DNA of 64,000 bases, from assembly GCA_009746045.1 (NCBI GenBank), contig RPFO01000080.1:1513890-1577889 (forward strand). The letters are read 5' to 3'. This stretch comes from Mesostigma viride (taxonomy: Eukaryota > Streptophyta > Mesostigmatophyceae > Mesostigmatales > Mesostigmataceae). Below the pieces are notes generated by a model. The model was not told where the DNA came from. It worked only from the letters and a program-made list of their open reading frames with translations, and did not search any database. Shown one piece after another: positions 9,967 through 20,600 of the stretch. The translations under genes were made by a program, and so were the position numbers. The first letter of the stretch is position 1. Each line of letters begins with the position of its first letter.

Positions 9967-10445
9967 CACTACAATACGCTTCCGCGGACACCTTTTTCAG
10001 CGGGGAAAGTGCCCCCGGGCTTCCGGGGCAAATTCAGCAAGCGCTGCGGAACTTAGATACTAAAATTTCGTTTTTGGTTCGTACCGTACAGCCAATCATT
10101 TTGCGCCCGGATCAAATTGTGATCTGGGCACTGAACACGAAAATTTCAGCGGAACGTACGAAACACCAACGCAACTACAGAAAATTTTCAGTGACGAAAC
10201 TGTAGTACCGTGTACCAAGCAAAATGTAGTAGGACTTTGCTAAATTCACGTTCGGAATTTTTCCCCGCAAGATTCCCCCGCAAGATTCCCCCGCACGATT
10301 CCCCCCGCTAGGTTCAGGCTCCAGTCGATGCTCGCCAAATGGCGCAAAAAAAGAAACATATGTTAAAATCAACGGTGCGAATCCTCGTTACCGCTCGGGT
10401 AACATTCTCACTCATTTCGCGTCTCCTACGAACCGTATTGTAGTG
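9967..10445. mobile_element. MITE with CACTA termini and 3-bp target duplication
   Basis: 479 bp bounded by inverted CACTACAATACG (9967-9978 and 10434-10445). The flanking direct repeat is TAT (9964-9966 and 10446-10448). CACTA ends with 3-bp duplications are the hallmark of the CACTA/EnSpm superfamily. There is no coding capacity. Inside are the short repeat 'ccccgcaagattc' (10263-10300) and complementary arms (gaaaatttc / gaaaatttt), as expected of a MITE. It separates array copy 2 from the long copy 3. Confidence 0.65.
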
Positions 10446-10448
10446 TAT

Positions 10449-10746
10449 CGGTTCCCTGGGATGCATGCGCCATCAACCCGACGTCTACCCTGACCGACCT
10501 CCCCCACCGCGCGCGTAGCCTTTTCGCGCAATGTGCAATCGTTTCTCTCCGGCGCATGCACGCCGCTCCGGACGACCCGCTGGGCTTTAAACTGCACATG
10601 GTGACCCCCCGCCTGCTCCTCACCCCTCTCGGGCGTGGTGTGCGCGGCCTCCAGGGTGCGGTTATTGCCCGTTGCCGACGCTTTCTGCAGGGGGACTGGG
10701 AGCTAGGGGCTGTTTGGCGTGCCGCCCCGGCCCGCGCACGGCCCGG
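10449..10746 (+). pseudogene. LINE ORF2, N-proximal fragment (array copy 3)
   Basis: An open frame without a start codon reads PHRARSLFAQCAIVSLRR, HAAPDDPLGFKL, then GAVIARCRRFLQGDWELGAVWR, a composition and G/C-ending codon use like the RT exon at 15.6 kb. It is cut at 10746 by the 4.9-kb insert. After removing that insert and one CCCGG repeat, the coding sequence resumes at 15642 (LSGEVNFERVAADVIRL), although one base out of frame. The region precedes the RT in position but has no recognised domain. Confidence 0.5.
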
Positions 10747-10839
10747 AGGGGATTCATAAGTGTTTGCTCAATTTCATAAATTTTACTCAATTTTTCCACA
10801 TGTGATTAAATCCTTATATTTGTCAATAAAGCAGGGGTC

Positions 10840-11720
10840 ATCCAGCCTTCAGACCATGAAAATAGACCACCCACAAAAATTGGGCTCATTCTGAGCTCAA
10901 ATGGTGACATGTGACAGCATACATGTGCAGTTTTTCGTCATTTTCCCCCTTTTCTTACATGAAACAAATATGAATAGTGAACAAATGAACTCATATCAGG
11001 CTGGATTCTTGCAGGCAGCATCTAGACCATGAAAATAGACCACCCACAAAAATTGGGCTCATTCTGAGCTCAAATGGTGACATTTGACCGCATACATGTG
11101 CAGTTTTTCGTCATTTTCCCCCTTTTCTTACATGAAACAAATATGAATAGTGAACAAATGAACTCATATCAGGCTGGATTCTTGCAGGCAGCATCTAGAC
11201 CATGAAAATAGACCACCCACAAAAATTGGGCTCATTCTGAGCTCAAATGGTGACATGTGACAGCATACATGTGCAGTTTTTCGTCATTTTCCCCCTTTTC
11301 TTACATGAAACAAATATGAACAGTGAACAAATGAACTCATATCAGGCTGGGTTCTTGCAGGCAGCATCTAGACCATGAAAATAGACCACCCACAAAAATT
11401 GGGCTCATTCTGAGCTCAAATGGTGACATGTGACAGCATACATGTGCAGTTTTTCGTCATTTTCCCCCTTTTCTTACATGAAACAAATATGAACAGTGAA
11501 CAAATGAACTCATTTCAGGCTGGATTCTTGCAGGCAGCATCTAGACCATAAAAATAGACCACCTACAAAAATTGGGCTCATTCTGAGCTCAAATGGTGAC
11601 ACGTGACAGCATACATGTGCAGTTTTTCGTCATTTTCTCGGTTATCTTACATGAAACAAATATGAATATTGAACAAATGAACTCAGATCAGGCTGGAAAC
11701 TTGTAAGCAGCATGTAGACC
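10840..11720 (+). repeat. Tandem array, ~174-bp unit, left arm of foldback element
   Basis: About five units, each containing gaccatgaaaatagacc, attgggctcattctgagctc and catgaaacaaatatgaa. Units are >90% alike by eye and decay toward 11700. The array is the inverted partner of 13725-15545. Confidence 0.85.
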
Positions 11721-11889
11721 ATCAAAATAGACTGTTTACAGCTCAAAAGGTGACAAATGAAAGGAAAACAATGCAGTTTGATGCCATTGCCACTGTTCTC
11801 TTGAATAAAACATTTTTGTGCGACCAAATGAAATTCATGGGCATTCATTGACAATCCTCGAGGTTCGTGCAGTCTGAATTTCGTACAAC

Positions 11890-12775
11890 GGTAGTATGAA
11901 GTTCAGACTGGACGGGCAGTCTCGGGTCTTCGATGAATGAATTCCAGTGAATGCAAGATGAATTGCCGAGACCGACCTGTTAGCAAGGAAATTCGTCCTT
12001 TTCGTATGTTCAGACTGGACGGGCAGTCTCGGGGCTTCGATGAGTGAATTCCAGTGAATGCAAGATGAATTGCCGAGACCGACCTGTTAGCAAGGAAATT
12101 CAAGTCCTTTTCGTATGTTCAGACTGGACGGGCAGTCTCGGGGCTTCGATGAGTGAATTCCAGTGAATGCAAGATGAATTGCCGAGACCGACCTGTTAGC
12201 AAGGAAATTCAAGTCCTTTTCGTATGTTCAGACTGGACGGGCAGTCTCGGGGCTTCGATGAGTGAATTCCAGTGAATGCAAGATGAATTGCCGAGACCGA
12301 CCTGTTAGCAAGGAAATTCAAGTCCTTTTCGTATGTTCAGACTGGACGGGCAGTCTCGGGGCTTCGATGAGTGAATTCCAGTGAATGCAAGATGAATTGC
12401 CGAGACCGACCTGTTAGCAAGGAAATTCAAGTCCTTTTCGTATGTTCAGACTGGACGGGCAGTCTCGGGGCTTCGATGAGTGAATTCCAGTGAATGCAAG
12501 ATGAATTGCCGAGACCGACCTGTTAGCAAGGAAATTCAAGTCCTTTTCGTATGTTCAGACTGGACGGGCAGTCTCGGGGCTTCGATGAGTGAATTCCAGT
12601 GAATGCAAGATGAATTGCCGAGACCGACCTGTTAGCAAGGAAATTCAAGTCCTTTTCGTATGTTCAGACTGGACGGGCAGTCTCGGGGCTTCGATGAATG
12701 AATTCCAGTGAATGCAAGATGAATTGCCGAGACCGACCTGTTAGCAAGGAAATTCAAGTCCTTTTCGTATGTGCG
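11890..12775 (+). repeat. Tandem array, ~110-bp unit x8
   Basis: Units begin gttcagactggacgggcagt and contain attgccgagaccgacctgtt. The inner copies are virtually identical, so homogenisation is recent. Each unit contains the near-palindromic pair 'gtctcgg ... ccgagac'. The array lies directly upstream of the Tudor-like ORF and could act as its promoter region or as transposase-binding sites (inference). Confidence 0.85.
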
Positions 12776-12826
12776 CGAAACATGAGGGGTGGGAAAACGG
12801 AATAAGCACAGAAAACGGAATCAGCG

Positions 12827-13117
12827 ATGGCGGAGAAGACGGCGATGGCACTTTTCAAATCGCATGTCATGGACGTGCACGAGCCGGAATGGTTGGTGGG
12901 GACCCCGGTATGCAAGATATTTTCAGGCCCAAACTCAGGGGAGAAGCGGTATCATGCCCATGTGACGGCGTTTAATAAGGAGCACAACATGGTCCATGTG
13001 CTCTACACAGACGGGGACGATGAAATAGTAGGGTTAGATGAGGTGCGAGCTGCGCTTTGCGCATGCCCAGGTGTAGAGTTACCCAATCTGCCACCCGACT
13101 CGACTGCGCGAGGTTAG
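12827..13117 (+). CDS. Small Tudor-like domain protein inside foldback element
   Basis: The ATG at 12827 opens 96 codons. Residues 21-70 read PEWLVGTPVCKIF, YHAHVTAFNKEHNMVHVLYTDGD and EIVGLDEVRAAL. This layout (VG-x-V-x-K-F, a Y-H/G-x-V strand, then V-x-Y-x-DGD-x-E and an acidic/hydrophobic end) is that of Tudor-family beta-barrels which read methylated histones or bind chromatin. The protein is essentially one domain with short ends. It is the only plausible gene in the 4.9-kb element and sits between the 110-bp array and a 66-bp array, in codon usage richer in G/C than its flanks. It may be captured host sequence or an element-encoded chromatin-targeting factor. No transposase partner is present. 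It could alternatively be the first exon of a longer gene, since GT donors follow. Confidence 0.55.
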   Translation: MAEKTAMALFKSHVMDVHEPEWLVGTPVCKIFSGPNSGEKRYHAHVTAFNKEHNMVHVLYTDGDDEIVGLDEVRAALCACPGVELPNLPPDSTARG

Positions 13118-13506
13118 GCGGAGATAGTAGAGTGCGTTCGGATCGAAGCAGGTCGCACACCGGGGCACGGCTAGCAAGCAAGCGAAGGCGACCCCGCGCC
13201 ACAAGCGCCGCCCTCCCCACATAATTGATGACTCAGACTCAGACTAGCCTTATTGATGTGAGTTTAAATTTTTCAGTTTTAGATCCCAGCGTGCAACATA
13301 CAGGGATGAAAAGCACTTTAACATGTATTATTGTGCTCTGCGACTCCCCAATAGGAGCGCGTGTTTTATCAATGAATTATTTAATTAATAATTTTTTCAG
13401 TTGGAAATGACGTCAAAACTGGGCTGAGTTTAAATGTTACTTATATATATATACTGTCCTGAGCCAGTAGACATCGCGCCTTACGCGGATCCGCGCTTTT
13501 TACGTT

Positions 13507-13715
13507 TCAGTTCAGACAACTGGTCTCAGACATGCACGGGGCTCGGCGTGCCATGCTTCCACGTTTGTTGTCTCTTTTCAGACAACTGGTCTCAGACATG
13601 CACGGGGCTCGGCGTGCCATGCTGCCACGTTTGTTGTCTCTTTTCAGACAACTGGTCTCAGACATGCACGGGGCTCAGCGTGCCAATGCTTCAGTCCACG
13701 TTTGTTGTCTCTTTT
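13507..13715 (+). repeat. Tandem array, ~67-bp unit x3
   Basis: Three copies of a unit containing cagacaactggtctcagaca and gctcggcgtgcc. It lies immediately before the right arm of the foldback element. Confidence 0.8.
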
Positions 13716-13724
13716 CATATACTG

Positions 13725-15545
13725 TCACATGTCACCATTTGAGCTCAGATCGAATGAGCCCAATTTTTGTAGGTGGTCTAGTATTATGGTTTAAATGTTG
13801 CTTGCAAGAATCCAGCTTGATATGAGTTCATTTGGTCATGATTCCTATTTGTTTCATGTAAGAAACCGGTGCAAATGGCGTAAAACTGCATATTCATACT
13901 GTCACATGTCACCATTTGAGCTCATAATGAGCCCAATTTTTGTAGGTGGTGTAGTATTATGGTTTAAATGTAGCTTGCAAGAATCCAGCTGGATATGAGT
14001 TCATTGGTTCATGATTCCTATTTGTTTCATGTAAGAAACCGGTGCAAATGACAAAAGGTTGCATATTTATACTGTCACATGTCACCATTTGAGCTCATAA
14101 TGAGCCCAATTTTTGTAGGTGGTCTAGTATTATGGTTTAAATGTAGCTTGCAAGAATCCAGCTCGATATGAGCTCATTTGGTCATGATTCCTATTTATTT
14201 CGTGTAATAAGAAAACGATGAAAATGGCGTAAAACTGCATATTTATACTGTCACATGTCACCATTTGAGCTCATAATGAGCCCAATTTTTGTAGGTGGTG
14301 TAGTATTATGGTTTAAATGTAGCTTGCAAGAATCCAGCTGGATATGAGTTCATTGGTTCATGATTCCTATTTGTTTCATGTAAGAAACCGGTGCAAATGA
14401 CAAAAGGTTGCATATTTATACTGTCACATGTCACCATTTGAGCTCATAATGAGCCCAATTTTTGTAGGTGGTCTAGTATTATGGTTTAAATGTAGCTTGC
14501 AAGAATCCAGCTCGATATGAGCTCATTTGGTCATGATTCCTATTTATTTCGTGTAAGAAAACGATGAAAATGGCGTAAAACTGCATATTTATACTGTCAC
14601 ATGTCACCATTTGAGCTCATAATGAGCCCAATTTTTGTAGGTGGTGTAGTATTATGGTTTAAATGTTGCTTGCAAGAATCCTGGCAGCTCGATATGAGTT
14701 CATTTGGTCATGATTCCTATTTGTTTCATGTAAGAAACCGGTGCAAATGACGAAAAGCTGCATATTTACACTGTCACATGTCACCATTTGAGCTCAGAAT
14801 GAGCCCAATTTTTGTGGGTGGTCTATTTTCATGGTCTAGATGCTGCTTGCAAGAATCCAGCCTGAAATGAGTTCATTTGTTCACTATTCATATTTGTTTC
14901 ATGTAAGAAAAGGGGGAAAATGACGAAAAACTGCACATGTATGCTGTCACATGTCGACCATTTGAGCTCATAATGAGCCCAATTTTTGTGGGTGGTCTAT
15001 TTTCATGGTATAAATGCTGCCTGCAAGAATCCAGCCTGATATGAGTTCATTTGTTCACTATTCATATTTGTTTCATGTCAGAAAAGGGGGAAAATGACGA
15101 AAAACTGCACATGTATGCTGTCACATGTCACCATTTGAGCTCAGAATGAGCCCAATTTTTGTGGGTGGTCTATTTTCATGGTCTAGATGCTGCCTGCAAG
15201 AATCCAGCCTGAAATGAGTTCATTTGTCCACTATTCATATTTGTTTCATGTAAGAAAAGGGGGAAAATGACGAAAAACTGCACATGTATGCTGTCACATG
15301 TCACCATTTGAGCTCAGAATGAGCCCAATTTTTGTGGGTGGTCTATTTTCATGGTCTAGATGCTGCCTGCAAGAATCCAGCCTGAAATGAGTTCATTTGT
15401 CCACTATTCATATTTGTTTCATGTAAGTAAAGGGGGGAAATGACGAAAAACTGCACATGTATGCTGTCACATGTCACCATTTGAGCTCAGAATGAGCCCA
15501 ATTTTCGTGGGTGGTCTATTTTCATGGTCTACATGCTGCCTGCAA
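13725..15545 (-). repeat. Tandem array, ~170-bp unit x11, right arm of foldback element
   Basis: Inverse-orientation copies of the 10840-11720 unit (catatttgtttcatgtaag, gagctcagaatgagcccaat, gaatccagcctgaaatgag). The copies nearest the end (14800-15545) match the left arm best. Copies at 13725-14700 form a diverged subtype alternating two forms, a higher-order repeat. Confidence 0.85.
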
Positions 15546-15641
15546 CAGTCCAGCTTTAGGTACCCTCAGATCTGAAAGATTTTTTTTTTACTCATTTGAA
15601 GACTTGTGAAATTGAGCAAACACCTATGAATCCCCTCCCGG

Positions 15642-17663
15642 CTGTCGGGGGAGGTCAACTTCGAGCGGGTGGCCGCCGACGTCATCCGCCTCGTCCGCGA
15701 GGGGCAGCTCAGCCGGGCCATGACCCGCTTGGAAATGGCCAAGCTGGCCCCCGCCAATGCGGCTACCCTGGCGGCCTTGGAGGCTCTTCACCCTGCGGAG
15801 CCCGGATTCCAGCTGCCCGTGCCGGCCCCCCTGCCGGCCCCCCTCCGGCTGGACCGCGACTGCTTCCTGGAGGTGATGCGTGCGGTCCCGCGGGCTTCCT
15901 CTACCGGGCCGTCGGGCTGGCGCTACGGGCACTTGGAGGTCCTGGTGGGGCATGGGGGCGAGGACATTCTCTTTGACACCCTCATTGACCTGGCGGCTGG
16001 TCGCGTTCCTCCCGCTGCGCGCGAGTGGTTAGCGGGCGCTCGCCTCCTCGCTCTGCTCAAGGGTGTCTTGCCCCCCCCTGAGGGCAAGGTGCGCCCGATC
16101 GCCTGCGGTGAGGTGCTCCGCAAGCTCGTGGGCAAAGTGATCTGCCGCCAAAAGGCGCCCGAGCTCCGTGCCTTTTTCTGCCCGCCCCTCGCAGCGGGTG
16201 AGACCTCGGTGGCGGCCCAGCTGGGGGTGACGACTCCAGGCGGGGCGGATATCCTCATCCATTCGGTGCAGGCCTACCTCGAGGCCCACCCCACCCACGC
16301 TGTCGTCAAGGTCGACTGCCACAACGCGTTCAACAGTCTGTCCCGCGCCAGCATGTTTGCGGCCGTCATGGAGTCCTTCGAGGACTTGTACGCTTGGACA
16401 GCCGTGTGCTACGGCCAGCCCGGCCAACTGGTTCACATCATGGAGGACGGCACTCGCGGCGGCCTGCTGTCGCGGTCGGGCACCCAGCAAGGGGACCCCC
16501 TGGGACCCCTGTACTTTGCCGCCCCCCTCCAGGGTTGCCTCCAAGCGGTCCATGCTGCCCACCCGGCGGTCGCTATTCAGGCCTACTTGGATGATATCTA
16601 CCTTCTGGGCCCTGTGCCGGACACCACCGCGGCTTTGCTGGCACTGCAGACCGCGGTGGCCGACATCAACGTACCTCCAGTTGACCCTGGCCAAGTGCGC
16701 GGTGTACTCGCCCCAAGGTGATTGCTCCGGCTTTCCGCCCCAGCTCTTGGGCCGGGACGAGCGCCTCCATGGGTTGGATGTCCTCGGCGTTCCGGTTGGC
16801 GACCCCGCGTTTGTCATCGATGCTCTGCGGGCCGCCCTCGAGGCACGCACTGAGGTACTGCCCTTGATTGCGCGCCTTCATGATTCGCAGACCAAGGGTC
16901 TGCTTCTGTGGTTTTGCGCCCACCCTCGCGTCGTTCACTGGCTCCGGGGCGCTCTTCCGGCTCAGGTCCGGCTGGCCGCCGAGGGCCACGACGAACGCAT
17001 CCAGTCGGCCTTGGCGCAGCTGGTCCCGGGCCCCGACCTCCCGCCACATGCTATTCGCATTGCCTCCCTGCCTGCACGGATGGGTGGCTGCGGTCTGACT
17101 CGTGCCGCCCGGCTGGCCCCAGCAGCATTTTTGGGCTCCGTCGCTCAGTCGTGGGCGGAAAGCTGCCGGCTCCTGCCCCTTTTGGCAACGGCAGCGCCTG
17201 ACCTCCTGGACCCCAGCAGCCCTTTGCCCTTCGTCACCGCCATCCAGGAGGCCTATGCTGAGATCCAGCAGGCCTGTTCTCCCGTCCGTGCCGCTCAGGC
17301 GGTACAGCGCCACCTCCCTCGCGGCACTCCCTCGGTCGCCTCCGTTCAATCTCCCGCCGCATTCCCTGCTCGCGTCATCGATAAACACCAGAAAACCTAC
17401 GCGGGTATTCTGCACACGGCTGATTGGATTGCTCTTTTCGCGGACCTCAACGCCCAGGGACGTGCGTGGCTGTTCTCGCTTTCCTTGCGGAGTGTGGGCT
17501 CGGCGTACCTTCGTGCTCTTCCCATGGCCCCCCCATTCGCCTTGGCTCCCAGCCACTACTCGGTGGCGCTCCGGCACCAGCTATTTGCCCCGCAGCCTCT
17601 TGTTCCGGCCGGGCGGCCTTGTGGTAGCTGTGGGCAGCCGCTGGATCCCACGGGGACTCACTA
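15642..17663 (+). pseudogene. LINE ORF2: reverse transcriptase and CCHC finger, one frameshift, split by inserts
   Basis: The frame from 15642 encodes DVIRLVREGQLSRAMTRLE, then RT motifs: KVRPIACGEVLRKLVGK (16087 on), VVKVDCHNAFNSLSR (motif A, first catalytic Asp), SGTQQGDPLGPLYF (motif B) and AYLDDIYLLG (the catalytic box, with Leu where YADD is usual; 16580-16604). A one-base shift at about 16668-16675 moves the reading to another frame (TLAKCAVYSPQG) that continues through the thumb region to CGSCGQPLDPTGTHY at 17663. There a 4.7-kb element is inserted. The rest of the finger and the endonuclease follow at 22332. The enzyme copies element RNA at a nicked target. The frameshift, two insertions and a second shift at about 22520 make this copy inactive. 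Confidence 0.75.
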
Positions 17664-20600
17664 CACTAGGAACTCAATTTCTGAGAAAATTCTCAAAACC
17701 CTCAATTTTCTCACCTTTTGTGAGAATTTTTTGAGAAAATTGAGAAAAATCTCAATTTTTTTCCGCAAACGCTAGGCAAAAAATCTCACCAGGGTGAGAT
17801 TTTGGTGAGAAAAAGGGCGTTTTGGTGAGATTGGGGTGAGAAAAAACCCTAAAGTGAGAAAAAAGGTGAGAATGGGTGAGAAAAAGGCAGAAAGATTGAG
17901 AAAATTGAGAAGTTTCTCACCAACACGAGAAAAATCACTAACACGAGAAAAATCACAAGTCAACGTGGTGAGAAATTTCTCACCAAGAGTGTAACACGAG
18001 AAAAATCATTAGCTTTATTTCATGAAGTCCTTAACGTGAAAAAAAACTCAACCACTTTGATATGCATTATAGGGTGCACCACAAAGGTGCAATATAGGGT
18101 TCATACAATACACAGGCCTTGTTAAACACAGCTTAACAGGCCATCATTCCAAACGAGTTGTTTTTTATTAGAAATATACGATTACAATCAAGATTTAGCC
18201 CCACGTTGGTTATCTCATCAAAATGTTTACATCATTGTGAACAAAGGCGGCAAAAAGCTAGGCCTGTCATATTTTCTGCAGATGCTGCGACTATGACCAT
18301 CTAATAATAACAGGCCCAATCTATATGCTTCTTCATCACGATTCATGCTTCTTTGGACAGAGCCACAGGGCTGCCAGCCGTTCTCTATGGTCCTGCAGGC
18401 ACACAGAGCACCGCAATTGAAGAGGACACCGGTACAGCAAGGCAGGGGGCGGACCAGTCAGGCGGCAGATCGTTGTTGCCCAGCAAAACATCCTATGGTG
18501 AAGTAGGTTATGCCTCAACCCCGCTAGATTGTCGGCAGTCACTCAAGCAGGCATACAGAACGGTATAATATAGCCGGTCCAGTTAGTAGCCTGTGTAGCT
18601 GAATGAACAAAAGCGAAAGCATGCCAGTGAGGGCAACTGCAAATAAGGAAAACATTACCTTGCAAAAACTGCTACTCTGATTGCTAACAAATAAAGGTAT
18701 GGTTTGCAAAGGTGCCGCGCATTGGACGTTGACAGCAAATGAATCGGAAGAGAAGGATTGAAAGCAATGGTTACCGACAGATTCACAAATACGAATTGAA
18801 ACAACTAAAAAAGCGATTGCTCACCAAAAACTTTCACCGCGCTTCTATAGCCTTCGATGCCAACGACGTTCCTCGTCCCGTCTCTGCGATAGGGCCGCAT
18901 GCTCCTCGGTCGCCGCATTGTCTTTAGACATGCACACGAAGAAAAAAATCGACGTACAAACCACAATACACAGCATACAAAAGAAACAAGCAGTGATTTG
19001 CATGGTGGTCAACACCATAACAAGAAATCGTTCGGAAGACACCCTCTCAACGGCAGGTCCCCAACGACCAGTAAATTACAGAAGCATGACGAATACACTG
19101 GGCCAGACATTCCACCATATGAGGAAGAACGTGCTCACCTTATGAGTTAAGAAAGCATGCAGGTCTGGAAGTTCGGTAGTGTATTTACCGTATCTTTCAT
19201 CTCTACCGAATATGACTTCAATGCTTCTAAACGATGCCATTCATGTCTCGTCCTCAATTTAAATCCTCTGTTCGACCTGAAAACTTCGATGGGTACTGCA
19301 CGCACATAATCCAGTCAATCTACATGCCTTTTCAGCGCTTCATCAATCTAGATATATAAGGTTGCAAGGTTGCATTATTGCTATAGACATCTTGCAGTCC
19401 CGTGATCGCGCCGATCGCCGACCTAGCTTCCCTGGCCCTTGCTTTGAATGTAGGAAGGACTCACACTGGGGAAACGATGCCTTCATCATCTTGTCGAGTC
19501 GCACCACATGAATGCAACGGTCACACGGCTCGCAACTCGGAAGGTCAAGCTTTGCAATGCCGGGCTCCTGAAATGAAGTTACGGTTACGCCGCTCAGTCT
19601 CCGGCAGCGATGTGTACAGCGTGTACATTTACCTTAGTATCAAGTCATAATGGCAAGCCATATGTCCATTCGTTTGAATTTTGCTGACGATGTACGGATT
19701 AGAATCACGTACCCAGGATTTTTCTCTGGCAGGGATGTGCAGAGCGTGTACATTTACCTTAGTATCAAGTCATAATGGCAAGCCATATGTCCATTCGTTT
19801 GAATTATGCTGACGATGTACGGATTAGAATCACGATCCCAGGATTTTATTATTGTAGATGCCAATGGGTGTGCAGAGTGACATTGCAGTGTGATCTTCGC
19901 CCGGTATTGCCGTTGCGGAAAGATTCTGTCGCTTGGCCTGTACAGTTCAAAAACTAGCGGTTGCCGCTGGTTTCGGATCGACGCCAGCAACCGACATGCT
20001 TTTGCGCCAACGGCCATAAACACATGTAGTAGTGCAGCTAGAACTGCTTTTGGGTGTGGTCGACAGGACGTGATTACCCCACATTTCACTTCGCGGTTTG
20101 CGCTGGGAGTGTACAGCTAATTGATTCTGAAAGGTAATGGCAGGAGGATGGGAGGTTCGATGACAGGCTAGCAGTGGTTATGTATGCGGCTCTTAGGTTT
20201 GGAAGGGAATTTGTGGATTGGCCCATGGATTGGACTGGAGGAAGTCACCGGGACGACTTTCCTTTGCAAAGGCAGCGCCTTCGACCAGCTTTAAATTTCA
20301 GAGCAGAAAGCTGTCAAGGAGAAAGCTCAGGCAGGCGTATGACTAACAAGCTAGTCCTCGTCGCAATGTTAGACTGCTATAGAAACCCGGCGGTTTCCTG
20401 CTATGACCTCAGGTGAGCAAGTGAGTGCTTTTATAACATGGCCATGGATTCTGTATGCCTCATGCGTTGCCAATATTAAAGAACTGCTCCCAGTGGTGTG
20501 CGGCGCGATGCAAGGGTTTCAGATGCACATAGCATTCGTTTTGAACTTGTTGAATTGAATGCTGCAGAAGGAAGTTTCGGAGTTGGAACTTGGAAGTGTG

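Larger units (their letters stand above)
10747..15636. mobile_element. Foldback-like transposon with arrayed inverted repeats
   Basis: 4890 bp bounded by inverted AGGGGATTCATA (followed by gtgtttgctcaatttca with few mismatches; 10747-10780 and 15603-15636). The flanking direct repeat is CCCGG (10742-10746, 15637-15641). The arms are not simple TIRs. The left arm is about five tandem copies of a unit of about 174 bp, and the right arm about eleven copies of the same unit in inverse orientation. Between them are two other tandem arrays and one small gene. Long inverted repeats built of tandem units define foldback elements. No transposase is visible, so mobilisation would be in trans. The insert interrupts LINE ORF2. 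Confidence 0.7.

Noticed and set aside
11890-12775. CRISPR-like regular repeats
   Set aside because: The 110-bp units are contiguous tandem copies with no unique spacers, lie in a eukaryotic transposon, and have no cas genes nearby.
10847-15545. Two independent centromere-like satellite arrays
   Set aside because: They are the same unit in opposite orientation bounded by shared inverted termini and a CCCGG duplication, so a foldback element explains them better.
17642-17775. RT ORF ending in a Lys/Phe-rich tail
   Set aside because: The last 37 or so codons come from the inserted transposon's gtgagaa arm; the true continuation is at 22332.
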